This document shows, in pieces, positions 44,591-53,638 of a DNA stretch of 64,000 nucleotides. The first letter of the stretch is position 1. Each line of letters opens with the position of its first letter. The stretch is taken from positions 1,488,001 to 1,552,000 of the forward strand of contig CAVXIR010000004.1 in NCBI GenBank assembly GCA_963761975.1, given 5' to 3'. This DNA comes from JAMQPK01 sp963761975. Its GTDB lineage: Bacteria > Acidobacteriota > Vicinamibacteria > Vicinamibacterales > JAMQPK01. The translations under genes were made by a program, and so were the position numbers. The notes below the pieces were generated by a model. The model had not been told where the DNA came from. It worked only from the letters and a program-made list of their open reading frames with translations, and did no database searches.

Positions 44591-44917
44591 ATGTCAAAAA
44601 CAGACAACCTTCAGGGATCCTTGGAGTTGCTCGTAATGAAGATCCTCCGGCGGGGCCCCAACCACGGCTTCGCAATCTCGTCGTATGTCCAGCAGACGTC
44701 GGACGACATTCTTCGCGTCGAGGCAGGTTCGCTCTATCCGGCTCTGCATCGGATGACGGAAGCTGGCCTTCTCAAGGCCGAATGGCGGACCTCCGACGCA
44801 GGACGGCGCGCGCGGGTCTATGCACTCACCTCAAAGGGGCGCCGTAAGCTCGAAACGGATGAGAAAAAGTGGCGCTCCGTGTCCGCGGCCGTGGCGAAGG
44901 TTCTGCGCGCGGTTTGA
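44591..44917 (+). CDS. PadR-family regulator, orphan of a truncated ADOP unit
   Basis: A 108-residue PadR protein: NLQGSLELLVMKILRRGPNH, AISSYVQQTSDDILRVEAGS, LYPALHRMTEAGLLKAEW, RRARVYALTSKGRRKLE. ATG 44591 is preferred over 44567 because it begins the conserved MSKTDNLQGSLELL start. The upstream ATAGATGTCTATAGTAGATA region (44562-44581) holds half-sites like those before the PadR gene at 31512. The permease that should follow is cut off after about 75 codons, so the regulator may now control nothing but itself. Confidence 0.85.
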   Translation: MSKTDNLQGSLELLVMKILRRGPNHGFAISSYVQQTSDDILRVEAGSLYPALHRMTEAGLLKAEWRTSDAGRRARVYALTSKGRRKLETDEKKWRSVSAAVAKVLRAV

Positions 44918-44923
44918 TGGGAG

Positions 44924-45160
44924 ATGCATCATGGGCTGTGGTCCAGGCTGAAGAGGACGGTTCGCGCCGGGCGTCATAACGCCGATATCGAGGAGGAGCT
45001 CCAGTTCCATCTCGACATGGACGCAGCCGACGGCCACGACTATCGGCGGACCCGTCTCCGCCTGGGCAGCGTGACGCGGATCAAGGAGGAGACGAGGGCG
45101 ATGGGAATCATCGAATGGCTCGACTCGGGCCTGCGCGACGCGCGCCACGGATTGCGTCAT
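44924..45160 (+). pseudogene. ADOP permease, N-terminal fragment
   Basis: ATG 44924 opens the ADOP N-terminal domain (SRLKRTVRAGRHNADIEEEL, QFHLDMDAADGHDYRRTRLR, EWLDSGLRDARHGLR) and then the homology stops at about 45160, before the first membrane helix. The sequence runs straight into the leader of the YCII gene. It is a deletion remnant. Confidence 0.75.
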
Positions 45161-45240
45161 GTCGAAATCAGCTCGCCCCGTTCGACGTATGGTAAAGCCC
45201 GTTGACGGGCTCCCAACTCTATCCCTCCTGAGGAGGCGAA

Positions 45241-45672
45241 ATGCGCGTCATGGTGATCGTGAAGGCGACGAAGGAATCCGAGGCCGAGAAAAACCCTTTC
45301 GACGTCGAGGCCGCCGCCGAGATGTTCGAGGCGATGGGGAAGTACAACGAGGAGCTGGTAAAGGCCGGGATCATGCTCGCCGGTGACGGGCTCAAGCCAA
45401 GCAAGTTCGGGAAGCGGGTGCACTTCAACGGCACAAAACGGTCGGTGACCGACGGTCCGTTCGCCGAGACCAAGGAGCTGGTGGCGGGGTTCTGGATCTG
45501 GCAGGTGCGGTCGATGGACGAGGCTCTGGAGTGGGCGAAGCGCTGCCCCAACCCGATGCCGGGTCCGTCGGACCTCGAGATCCGTCCGCTCTGGGAGTCG
45601 GAGGACTTCGGTCCCGAGATCGCCGCCCAGGATAACGAGCTCCGCGCGCAGATCGCCAAGGGGGCGAAGTGA
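45241..45672 (+). CDS. YCII/DGPF-domain protein
   Basis: A 143-residue protein with the DGPF signature in SVTDGPFAETKELVAGFWIW. The N-terminal MRVMVIVKATKESEAEK strand and GIMLAGDGLKPSKFGKRVHF are typical of the YCII-related family, whose members are found beside ECF sigma factors or ArsR-SRPBCC modules; no catalytic function is established for most. GAGGAGG precedes ATG 45241. It is convergent with the SRPBCC gene at 45746, which it probably accompanies functionally. Confidence 0.85.
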   Translation: MRVMVIVKATKESEAEKNPFDVEAAAEMFEAMGKYNEELVKAGIMLAGDGLKPSKFGKRVHFNGTKRSVTDGPFAETKELVAGFWIWQVRSMDEALEWAKRCPNPMPGPSDLEIRPLWESEDFGPEIAAQDNELRAQIAKGAK

Positions 45673-45745
45673 GCCGCGGCGCGCAATCCCTGCACTACTC
45701 ACGCACTGCCGAAATGACGCTTCGCAGACGCAGAGCCGGCCGCGG

Positions 45746-46231
45746 TCATGCCGCAAGAACGCCGTCGATCTGGGCCATCGCGGCCTTCATGCCCTCTTCC
45801 ATGCCCATGCCGAGCAGCCGCTCGAGCGCCTCGAGCGAGGGGAACGTCGTCACCGTCACCATGCGCGTGCCACCGTCGTGCGGTTCGAAGGTGAAACGCA
45901 TCCGCATCGTCGGCATGTCCGGCGCCTGCTTGCCGTCTGGCCCGAGGAAGCCGTCCTTCACCTCGAACGCCCGAGGCTGGTCGATGCTCAGGAACTCCCA
46001 GAAGCCGCGTGACTGCTCGCCGTTCGGGCCGGTCATCACGTACTCGGAGCGGCCTCCGACGGTGAAGTCGTGCCGCTCGAACTTTGCCGGCCACTCCGGC
46101 GGGCCCCAGAAGCGCTCGAGCTGCCGCGGATCAGCGTAGGCGGCCCACACGCGCGCGACGGGCGCGGCGAACTGGGCGGTCACTGTCATGGTCAGCATTT
46201 TCGGATCCTTGCGAATCTCGACGACCGGCAT
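45746..46231 (-). CDS. SRPBCC/AHSA1-like protein, module 2
   Basis: A 161-residue AHSA1-like protein: MLTMTVTAQFAAPVARVWAA then YADPRQLERFWGPPEWPAKF form the family's start, with FTFEPHDGGTRMVTVTTFPS and MEEGMKAAMAQIDGVL at the end. ATG 46231 is chosen over the longer frame because it has AAGGAG 7 bases upstream and starts the conserved domain. It overlaps the 3' end of the ArsR gene by 40 bases, so the two are coupled. The ligand is unknown. Confidence 0.85.
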   Translation of the reverse strand: MPVVEIRKDPKMLTMTVTAQFAAPVARVWAAYADPRQLERFWGPPEWPAKFERHDFTVGGRSEYVMTGPNGEQSRGFWEFLSIDQPRAFEVKDGFLGPDGKQAPDMPTMRMRFTFEPHDGGTRMVTVTTFPSLEALERLLGMGMEEGMKAAMAQIDGVLAA

Positions 46232-46581
46232 GCGAATCTCCTTGGGGTGAAGTGGCCAGCAGCTGTGTCCAGGCGACCCACGCGTCCCTGCCAAAGCTGC
46301 TCGAACTGTGCGAGCAGTCGAGTGGCACGACGCACCGCATCGGGGTTGCCGGCCACGCGCTGAGCGCGGCCGTCCCTCCGCTTGGTCACCAGCCGCGCAC
46401 GCTCCAGCACGGCCACGTGTTTCTGCACAGCGGCAAACGACATGTCGTAATGCGCCGCGAGTTCGCTCACGGACGCGTCGGCGTCCATCACCCGCGCCAG
46501 AATGTCGCGCCGCGTGGCATCGGCGAGCGCGCCGAACAACTGGTCCAGAACGTGCGCCGCTGGCTGTCTATATACAACCAT
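46192..46581 (-). CDS. ArsR-family winged-helix regulator, module 2
   Basis: A 129-residue ArsR-type repressor: LDQLFGALADATRRDILARV, ASVSELAAHYDMSFAAVQKH, VAVLERARLVTKRRDGRAQ. No Cys-based metal site. The ATG at 46581 lies inside a perfect inverted repeat (46568-46595), so translation probably starts at or very near the transcript's 5' end and the repressor blocks its own promoter. It is followed by the overlapping SRPBCC gene. It is the second such module in the window; the first is at 25725. Confidence 0.85.
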   Translation of the reverse strand: MVVYRQPAAHVLDQLFGALADATRRDILARVMDADASVSELAAHYDMSFAAVQKHVAVLERARLVTKRRDGRAQRVAGNPDAVRRATRLLAQFEQLWQGRVGRLDTAAGHFTPRRFACRSSRFARIRKC

Positions 46582-46595
46582 CTAGTTGTAGATAG
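46568..46595 (-). promoter_or_regulatory. ArsR operator overlapping the start codon
   Basis: CTATATACAAC (46568-46578) and GTTGTAGATAG (46585-46595) are an inverted repeat, 10 of 11 positions paired, centred on the ATG of the ArsR gene. This is the usual layout of autoregulated ArsR-SRPBCC modules. Confidence 0.65.
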
Positions 46596-46805
46596 TAGCA
46601 CGCCCCCCAATCAGGATCCCCGAGCGTGGAGCGATGCAGATCGAGAGGCCGGCGGCGCGCGAGCGACGGCGGCGTCCAGCCGGGTGGTGGCGCGTGCGCC
46701 AGGGAGTGCCGTTGCGCGGTACTCGAGCGGCAGATCGAGGTGCACTTCTCCCGTGACGTGGGCGATCACGTTGTCGAAGACGCCGGCTCTGACGCGAGGA
46801 GGGGC

Positions 46806-47996
46806 TCATGAGCTATCGAAACTCCATGTGACGGTCGCGAGGTGGATCGCCGAGAGGATCGGCCCGACGATCATCGCGGCGCCGCACCGCAGACACGCCC
46901 ACGTCGCGGCAGTCTCCATCTCAGTGGTCACCCTCGCGGTCGCGTACGTGGATGTGGCCGCCGCCGCTGGTGTAGCGAGCAGGGTCCGGGCGAGCGCCAC
47001 GCGGGCCACGCGACAGGTGTTCGCGAGAAAGCCAGACTGCCGGATGCGCACGAAGCCGCGCGGCAGAATGTGTTGGACGAAGCGGCGCAGAAACGCCATC
47101 GCCGACAGCGTCATCGTTCGCCGCGCGTCGCCGTGGGCGTAATCTTTCCAGTAAAACGTCACATGCTCACCGTCGAAGGCGAGCAAGGGTGATTGCTGAT
47201 CGCCACCCGATGCGTGTAGCGCCCCAGATAGCGCAGGACGGCGGACGCCCCACCGAAGGCCGGCTTCGCATACACCACCCAGTCGGTGTCGAAGAGCGCA
47301 TCGACGAAGGTGTGCCACTGCGCCGGGTCGCGGAGCGGCTCGGTGGCGCCCGCAAGGTCGAGTTCGTTCCGGTCGTACGCCCGGCGTAACGCCTCGACAA
47401 ACTTCCCGCGAAAGACGCGACTGAGCACCTTCACGGGGAGGAAGAAGTCGGCGTACTTCGGATAAATCCAGCGCTGATGATCCGGAGACAAGCCACCGGC
47501 CGGCACGACGCAGTGTACGTGTGGATGGCGGACCAACGTCTGCCCCCACGTGTGAAGAATGCTGAGCACCCCGATCTTGGCACCCAGATGTCGGGGATCG
47601 GCCGCGACCTTGCGGAGCGTCATCGCGCTCACCTGGAAGAGCCAGGTATACAGGCGGACACTATTCCGATAGCCGAGCGGCAGGAGCGCATGCGGCAGCG
47701 TGAAGACGACGTGGATATACGCCACATCGAGCAGGTCGCGCTCGCGGGCGTGGCCAGCGCTCCCGGGCCTGCGCTTGACACTTCGGACAGTGGCGATTGC
47801 GACACGAGTTATAGGAGATGGCCTGATGGCCGCAGCCGCGACAGGCGTCGACGTGCCCGCCGAGCGCCGCGGTGCGACAGCGCGCGATCGCGCGGAGTAC
47901 CGATCGCTGCTGCACGCTCAGCCACGGATGCTGCTCGACGAAGGCGTCGCCCTGCGCGTGGAGGATCTCGGCCACCTCCACCCCAGGCCGGCTCAT
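46806..47996 (-). pseudogene. IS91-type HUH transposase, copy 2, frameshifted
   Basis: ATG 47996 overlaps the recombinase stop (ATGA). Frame 1 holds the zinc-ribbon (CRGCGHQAISYNSCRNRHCP, KC). After a shift near 47720 frame 2 holds AYIHVVFTLPHALLPLGYRN, the HUH motif HPHVHCVVPAGG and the catalytic Tyr in YLGRYTHRVAISNH. A further shift near 47190 leads to FYWKDYAHGDARRTMTLSAM and the end at 46806. The transposase should be inactive unless the indels are sequencing errors. Confidence 0.8.
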
Positions 47997-48902
47997 GCCG
48001 GACTCGGCTTCCGCTTCAGCCGCGACCGCGGGAGGACCACGGGCGCCGGCACCTGCAGCTGCTCCAGCGGATTCGGTGCGGCCTGAAGATGCCGACGTGA
48101 CAGGTGGAGATACACCGTCGTGTGCGACAGGTCGGCATGGCCCAGGAGGAGCTGAATCGTCCGCAGGTCGGCGCCCGCTTCCAGGAGATGGGTCGCGTAC
48201 GTGTGCCGTAGCGTGTGGGGCGTGACGCGTTTATCGATCCCCGCCTTCCGCGCGGCCAGCCGAACAGCCTCCCAGATGACCTTCGTGGTGATCGGCGCAT
48301 CGGCCCGCCAGCCGTGGTGCGTCCCCGGGAAGAGATAGGTCCGCGGCCGCATCCAGCGGTAGTACTCGCGCAGTGCGGCAAGAAGCGTGGGACTGAGGGG
48401 GATCTCTCGATCGCGGCCGCCTTTGCCTTGCTCGACCCGGAGCACCATGCGCTGGCTGTCGATGTCGCGGACTTTGAGCTGGCACGCTTCGCTGCGGCGC
48501 AAGCCAGCGCCGTAGAGGGTCAGCAGCAGCGTGCGGTGATAGAGATTCTTCGCGCCCGCAATAAGGCGCTGGACCTCGTCGGGACTGAGGACGACCGGCA
48601 AGCGGAGGCGCTGTTTCGGATAGGGCAGGTTCCTCGCGCATGTCCCGGCGCTTCAGTACGTAGCGGCAGAAAAAGCGCAGCGCGCAAATCTGCGTGACCA
48701 CCTTCCCGACGGCGAGCCGTCGCTCCTCGAGAAGATACAGATGGTAGCGTCGCAGCTGCGCGGGTGTGAGTCGGTCGAGGCGCGCGCCGGTGTGCTGGCG
48801 AAACGCCTCAACGATGTGGATGTAGCTGCGGATGGTCGTGGCGGCGTAGTCGCGACGCACCAGCACGTCGCGCAGGCATTGCAGTAACTTGGTCACAGAC
48901 AT
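47993..48902 (-). pseudogene. Tyrosine recombinase of IS91-like copy 2, one-base frameshift
   Basis: ATG 48902 follows CAGGAG. The N-terminal core-binding domain (VTKLLQCLRDVLVRRDYAAT, ICALRFFCRYVLKRRDMREE) is separated from the catalytic domain by one extra A near 48620: GAGGAACCTG should read GAGGACCTG. The catalytic part (LYGAGLRRSEACQLKVRDID, TPHTLRHTYATHLLEAGADL, LLGHADLSHTTVYLHLSRRH) contains the Arg, His-x-x-Arg and nucleophile Tyr. Removing one base would restore about 302 residues. It ends in its own stop overlapping the transposase start. Confidence 0.8.
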
Positions 48903-48979
48903 CTCCTGTGACCACGCACCCTATCCTGCTACGAGTTACCCGGTTGTCCGTCGGCCGCCGCGCCAGCGGCTTCGTTCAA

Positions 48980-49111
48980 GTCGCCCAGTGTGTAGTCATT
49001 CGCCGAGGACACACTGGGATCGCACCATTCGAGTAGAGCGACGACCGGCAGTAAAGTTTGTGTCGGTCCAGGCTTGTCACAGTCTCTTAGAATGCCTGCC
49101 GTTGCACCTGC
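48980..49111. repeat. 130-bp dispersed repeat, copy B
   Basis: Partner of 39336-39465. It includes the last eight codons of the metalloprotease gene and the sequence following it. The left boundary coincides with the end of IS91-like copy 2. Confidence 0.75.
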
Positions 49112-51816
49112 GCCGTCAGCGCTTCGTCGATTCGTGCGATCGTTTCGTTGAGATGCGCGCGGGTTTCGACCGACGCCGCCTTCGGCACCGCCGACCCGAG
49201 CCGGGTGCGCAACAGGGTCAAGCTGTGACGGGCCAGGCTCCGGGCGTCTTCAGGCGCCGCCGCGTCGCGCACGACCAGCGCGATCATCCTTCGCAGGTGC
49301 TCGCGCTGGAGCGAGCGGCGGAAGCTGTTGACCTCGACGCTCGCCGAGCTGGTCTCGGCCCAGATGGCATCGCGAATCGACGCGAAGACGGTCCCGAGCG
49401 TCAGCGTCGTCTGCGGTTTCGCCACCCTCAACTCGTTGTCCAGCACACGGCTCATCACCACCGGATGAAAGAGCCGATTGAGCGCACCCACCTGCAGCGA
49501 CAGAATCTGCTGGTGGATCGGATAATCGGGCCTCTGTTCGAACGATGCAAAATTGGCGAAGTCGGGGAACCGATCGACGGCCAATTTGTTGAGCAGCTGC
49601 GGCGAAATCCTGAAGGCACCTGGTGCAAACAGGTTGTCGCGAATCAGGTTCAGCGCCTCACGCTGCTCGGCGGCAGGCACTGGTACAAACGGCAGCCGAT
49701 TGCCGGGATCGTCGACGTGGTCGCGGTAGTGATAGACGCCACCGATGTAGCGCGCCGTGTCGAGCAGCGCCGTGCCCGCCTGACCGAGGCCGCGCAGAAA
49801 GCTGCGGCGCAGAATCTGGTAGCCCTCGCCTGGCTTCTGCAGCTTTGCTTCCATTCCACTCCAAAGCTCGTTCACCAGCTTCACGCGATGCTTGTAGTAC
49901 TGGAGCGGATCGCTGCCCAGATCGCGGCGCGTCGCCAGCGGATCGGAGCTCCAGGGCCAGAGCGCGCTGAAGCCGGCATCTTCGTCGGTGCCATAGGACA
50001 GCATCGGATCGGCCACGCGAGAGGCGATTTTCTGCAGTTCGGCCCGCTCGGCATCCGCTGACGCGGCCGCGATCGGCTTGTACGCATATTCGATCGCCCA
50101 GTAGTCATACGGCCCGAGCGTCATCTGGTGATAGTCGCCCTGCGTCTCGCCGCGCAGCGCGATGTTGGTCGGGATGTAGTCCATCACCGACCCGGTCAAC
50201 CCCTGGGCATTCGTGATCGACTTGTCGTGCAGTTGATCGAACCGGTGAATCGTGCTCGCACGGAAATTGTGGCGAAGCCCGAGCGTATGGCCGACTTCAT
50301 GGGCCGTCACCTCGATGAGCCACTGGTTGATGAAGGCATCCGCTTCGGGGCCATCAGCGTCCATCCCCCGCGCGCTCAGCAGCTCGAATCCGAAGGCGGT
50401 ATCCTGCGCCATGTCAGACATCAAGGTGCACGACCAGCTCGAGTTCTGCATCCATCCGGGCCGTGCGACCGGCGCCGTCACTTCGTCCAGACTGACCGGC
50501 CCGATGAGTTCCGGCATCGACCCGCGAACCGACCGCATGATCCCGTCCGAGAAGCTGATGTCCGCGTCATACAGCTCACCGGTCAACGGGTTGGCGCGTG
50601 AAGGCCCAATCGCGAACCCGGCGTCGGTCGCGGCAAACCAGCGAATGGTGCTGTAGCGCATGTCCGCGGGATCCCAGTCGGCGTCATCTGGTTGCTGATT
50701 GACGACAATGGCATTCTGCAGGCCGATTTTTTCGAAGGCCTTGTTCCAGAGCAACGCGCCCTGGCGCACGGCGTCGCGATACTTGACGGGGATCGTGTTC
50801 TCCATCCAGAAGACAATCGGCTTGGTCGGCGGCGACAACACCGCAGATGGATTCTGTTTCTCGAGGTGCCACCGGGTGATGTAGCGGCGCTTCGGCGTGT
50901 GCGTGGCGTCGGTCGTGAAGTCATCGGCAACCGCAAAGAAGTGGCCCACGCGGTCGTCGGCAAGCCGCGGTTTGAAGCCTGCGCTCGATGGCAGCTCCGA
51001 AATGCTGTACCGGAATTTGAAGATCATGCTCCGCACGTCGGGCAGGTTACGCGGCGGCGGCGGCGTTGGTGGCGGGGGCGCCCCGGGAGCCAAGAGAGGC
51101 GGAAGCGGCGGCCGTTCTGCGGAGTAATGCGCGACCGTGCCGATCTCGACGTTCTTCTCGAATCCTTTGATCGCGCCGAAGTAGCTGTTCTTGGCGTCGA
51201 AGCGATAGGGAATCCGGAACGCCGCTTCCAGCATGTACGCCTGCATCGGAAAATCGGTCAACAGCACGGCGCCGAGATCGATGAGGACGCTCTTACGGTC
51301 GGGGTGCGGCAGACTTTCGATTTTTGTCGATCCGAGAATGGAGTCGCTGAACGATCGGTCGATCGCGCGATGGAACGCCGTGCTGTCGGCCGCCGTAAAC
51401 CGCGTGTTTTTGGCGACGAGTTGAACGTTCTTCGCCTGCTTGTGAAACACCACGGGCAGCTCGCCGCACATCTGCGCGGCGTAAAAGCCCCGTTCGCCGA
51501 TGCCCGACTCGCACGTCAACGAGACCATGAAGGTCTTGTCGAACTGATCCGGCCGGATTTCGAGGTAAACCTTTTCGTCTGTCTGGAAAAGGTTGAAGAG
51601 TCCGTTCACGGCCCTGGCGTCTTTGATGAGGTCCGCAAACGGCTTGTCCGCAGGCGGCTCTGGCTTTTTGGTATCCGCAGCGTCAGCTTTCTTCGCCTCT
51701 GCGGCGGTCTCCTGCTTCTTGGCGTCGGACGGGGCTGTCTGGCCCGCACTGATATGTGGCGACGCCAGGCCAAAGGTGAACGCCAGCCCGGCGGCAAACA
51801 AAACGCGCCATTTCAT
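49087..51816 (-). CDS. Secreted zinc-dependent metalloprotease (DUF5117-type)
   Basis: A 909-residue exported protein with signal peptide (LFAAGLAFTFGLASPHISAG). An Ala/Lys/Glu linker (about residues 28-60) precedes the DUF5117-like part (YLEIRPDQFDKTFMVSLTCE, FRIPYRFDAKNSYFGAI). The catalytic metzincin-type motif HEVGHTLGLRHNF is near residue 505, with the downstream GSVMDYIPTNIA Met-turn. A Pro-rich loop (PPLPPLLAPGAPPPPTPPPP) interrupts the front half. The long C-terminal helical domain is typical. It probably acts in the periplasm or outside the cell on peptides. The gene is intact; its last codons are also found as stray fragments at 39440 and 42581. Confidence 0.9.
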   Translation of the reverse strand: MKWRVLFAAGLAFTFGLASPHISAGQTAPSDAKKQETAAEAKKADAADTKKPEPPADKPFADLIKDARAVNGLFNLFQTDEKVYLEIRPDQFDKTFMVSLTCESGIGERGFYAAQMCGELPVVFHKQAKNVQLVAKNTRFTAADSTAFHRAIDRSFSDSILGSTKIESLPHPDRKSVLIDLGAVLLTDFPMQAYMLEAAFRIPYRFDAKNSYFGAIKGFEKNVEIGTVAHYSAERPPLPPLLAPGAPPPPTPPPPRNLPDVRSMIFKFRYSISELPSSAGFKPRLADDRVGHFFAVADDFTTDATHTPKRRYITRWHLEKQNPSAVLSPPTKPIVFWMENTIPVKYRDAVRQGALLWNKAFEKIGLQNAIVVNQQPDDADWDPADMRYSTIRWFAATDAGFAIGPSRANPLTGELYDADISFSDGIMRSVRGSMPELIGPVSLDEVTAPVARPGWMQNSSWSCTLMSDMAQDTAFGFELLSARGMDADGPEADAFINQWLIEVTAHEVGHTLGLRHNFRASTIHRFDQLHDKSITNAQGLTGSVMDYIPTNIALRGETQGDYHQMTLGPYDYWAIEYAYKPIAAASADAERAELQKIASRVADPMLSYGTDEDAGFSALWPWSSDPLATRRDLGSDPLQYYKHRVKLVNELWSGMEAKLQKPGEGYQILRRSFLRGLGQAGTALLDTARYIGGVYHYRDHVDDPGNRLPFVPVPAAEQREALNLIRDNLFAPGAFRISPQLLNKLAVDRFPDFANFASFEQRPDYPIHQQILSLQVGALNRLFHPVVMSRVLDNELRVAKPQTTLTLGTVFASIRDAIWAETSSASVEVNSFRRSLQREHLRRMIALVVRDAAAPEDARSLARHSLTLLRTRLGSAVPKAASVETRAHLNETIARIDEALTAQVQRQAF

Positions 51817-51856
51817 GGTGAAGCTCCTTGCGGGAAAACAAAAGAATACATCAAGG

Positions 51857-52051
51857 GTGACTTACGAAATGATGGAAGCAGCGTTTCGGCCGCCGGCGCC
51901 GATGGGATACGAGTTCGTGGTGCAGCCCGGGCCGGCGGGCCACGGGCCGACGTTGTTCGCCGGGCTATCGAAGCGTATCGACGTGAAGCTCGTGAGCCGG
52001 CTGGAGTTCGGCTCGGGAGGGGGGGCGATGCGGTATGAGCCCATTTCGTAG
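51857..52051 (+). CDS. Possible 64-residue ORF, unknown
   Basis: GTG 51857 opens a frame with YEMMEAAFRPPAPMGYEFVV, FAGLSKRIDVKLVSRLEFGS and GGGAMRYEPIS before TAG. The composition looks protein-like and the frame is the only candidate in this gap between a metalloprotease start and a convergent hydrolase stop. There is no clear ribosome binding site. It may be the tail of a lost gene. Confidence 0.25.
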   Translation: MTYEMMEAAFRPPAPMGYEFVVQPGPAGHGPTLFAGLSKRIDVKLVSRLEFGSGGGAMRYEPIS

Positions 52052-52075
52052 GGGAATTGATGCACTCGCTTGCCC

Positions 52076-53638
52076 TCACGGCCCGCTGGTGCAGTTCGGA
52101 GTTCCGACGTTATTCGCCACACCACTCGCGTTGACGAGGAAGTGTCCGCACGCGGAGCCATTGAAGGTTCCGTCTTTGACCCACTCGATCAGCGCCGCGG
52201 CTATCGTGTTATGGGGACCAGTCCACACTTGAGCGCTTTGCCCATAAGGCACCGTGTTGGGGTCCCCATCGTTGCAGCGATCGCCAGAGCAGCCCTCGTG
52301 CTGCAACTGGTGACTCCCACATTCCACCTGGACAAGCAGCTTGTTGCTGACCGAGGTCAGCGCGTCGAAGATATTGTTTGAGTTCAATGGCGGGGACGTT
52401 GTGTCGTCGGCACCATGTAAGACCAAGGTCGGCAGACTGAAGGTCGATGCGACGTCGCGGTTCCAACCGTAATTGGTAAAGGTCGGGGCTCGAAGGAGGC
52501 CAGTAGGGCTCGCGGAATCCCGCCCTCCCCAAGACGCCCCCAAAGGGTCGAGATCTAAAAGTTGTCGACGGGATTCCTCCGGTGTGCCAGGGATGACACG
52601 GCCAGAGCAGAACGTCTCGCGTCCCGACGGGACACCAGACCACCCGCCAAGGCCACTCAGCGCCAGTGGAAAGGAGGTGGATAATTCTGCTGGCGGTAGG
52701 TGCTGCTCCTCGGTTGGTGAGTTTACCTCCACCGGCACTCCGGGCAATCGGTTGAACAGCGAGGACATGAACACGACCCGTCCCACGTTCCGAGCGGCCT
52801 TGTCCCCGAGTAGGTAGAGGGTCCTTGCAATGCTGGGCCCGCCAAATGAATAGCCCACGACGACGACCTTGTGCCCTCTCGGTTGCGCCTTGTCAATGGC
52901 ATCGTCGATCACCTGCAGGATGTCACGTGCCCAAACATCGGTACGGGCGAAACGATGAGGGCTCGAATGCGAACACAGCTGGCCATTGAGTGGATTGACG
53001 CCGAGTCCGTCGATGGCCGGAAGGAGCCCATCACCTAAATACCTGCTCTGCTGATTGAGGGGAAAGATGCCAGTGTTCCTGCTCCGATCGCAGCCCGCCG
53101 CAAAAGAGCAACTGCCGTCGGCATTGTAGGCCGGCAGGCTCGCGTTGCACGGATCGTCGAGCCCGTCTTTGAAGCGGGTCGAAAGGCCGTAGCCGAGCAG
53201 GTCGGGCGCGAAGGTGTCGATGCCCGCAATCGCCAGCGCCTCTTGCAGGCTGAGCGCGCCGCCCTGGGGATCCTCCGGGGTGGGATGCCGTAGGTCGAAG
53301 GCTACCGAGCCAGGAATGCTTCGGCCATGGACCAGCACGACGGCAAGATTGGGTACTTTCTTGCACTTGCCATTGGCATAGATCGGCTTGACGCGGTGCA
53401 CACGGATCGTCGCGTGACGGCCGTCGAATTGCGGATCGGGCATGAGCCCGATCGGGACCTGGAAGTTCAGATTGTAGTCGCTGGTTTCGACGTGGGTCGG
53501 CTGCTCATTGCAGACCTTGGACTGCAAAAAAGCCCCGAGTAACGCGGACTGAGGAGCTTGTGCCGCTCCGGAGAGGGCAGAACCGGAAGCAAATATGAGA
53601 GGAACGAATGCGCAAGCAACGAGAGCCGTGCGCTTCAT
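52076..53638 (-). CDS. Secreted alpha/beta hydrolase
   Basis: A 520-residue exported protein. Its signal peptide (RTALVACAFVPLIFASGSAL) is followed by an alpha/beta-hydrolase fold: NLAVVLVHGRSIPGSVAF (oxyanion strand), the nucleophile elbow VVVVGYSFGGPSIAR (about residue 260), LPTLVLHGADDTTSP (Asp region) and a late CGSHQLQHEGC (His region). At least ten Cys suggest disulfides, as expected outside the cytoplasm. A large insertion between strands (residues about 130-220) may form a lid. ATG 53638 is chosen over the longer frame because it begins the signal peptide with GAGGAG upstream. The substrate is unknown; esterase or lipase activity is likely. Confidence 0.75.
   Translation of the reverse strand: MKRTALVACAFVPLIFASGSALSGAAQAPQSALLGAFLQSKVCNEQPTHVETSDYNLNFQVPIGLMPDPQFDGRHATIRVHRVKPIYANGKCKKVPNLAVVLVHGRSIPGSVAFDLRHPTPEDPQGGALSLQEALAIAGIDTFAPDLLGYGLSTRFKDGLDDPCNASLPAYNADGSCSFAAGCDRSRNTGIFPLNQQSRYLGDGLLPAIDGLGVNPLNGQLCSHSSPHRFARTDVWARDILQVIDDAIDKAQPRGHKVVVVGYSFGGPSIARTLYLLGDKAARNVGRVVFMSSLFNRLPGVPVEVNSPTEEQHLPPAELSTSFPLALSGLGGWSGVPSGRETFCSGRVIPGTPEESRRQLLDLDPLGASWGGRDSASPTGLLRAPTFTNYGWNRDVASTFSLPTLVLHGADDTTSPPLNSNNIFDALTSVSNKLLVQVECGSHQLQHEGCSGDRCNDGDPNTVPYGQSAQVWTGPHNTIAAALIEWVKDGTFNGSACGHFLVNASGVANNVGTPNCTSGP

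Larger units (their letters stand above)
46806..48980 (-). mobile_element. IS91-like element, copy 2, decayed
   Basis: Minus-strand relative of copy 1 with separate recombinase and transposase genes, each frameshifted. The upstream end is defined twice: by the AACGAAGCCGCTGGCG end sequence (reverse complement at 48961-48978) and by the point at 48980 where the 130-bp repeat shared with 39336 begins. The adjoining tetranucleotide CAAG (48977-48980) is a preferred IS91 target. No matching end is seen below 46806, so that side is approximate. Confidence 0.7.

Noticed and set aside
46582..46805. 75-codon minus-strand ORF between ArsR and the IS91-like copy 2
   Set aside because: Arg/Ser-rich, no family; probably non-coding DNA next to the element.
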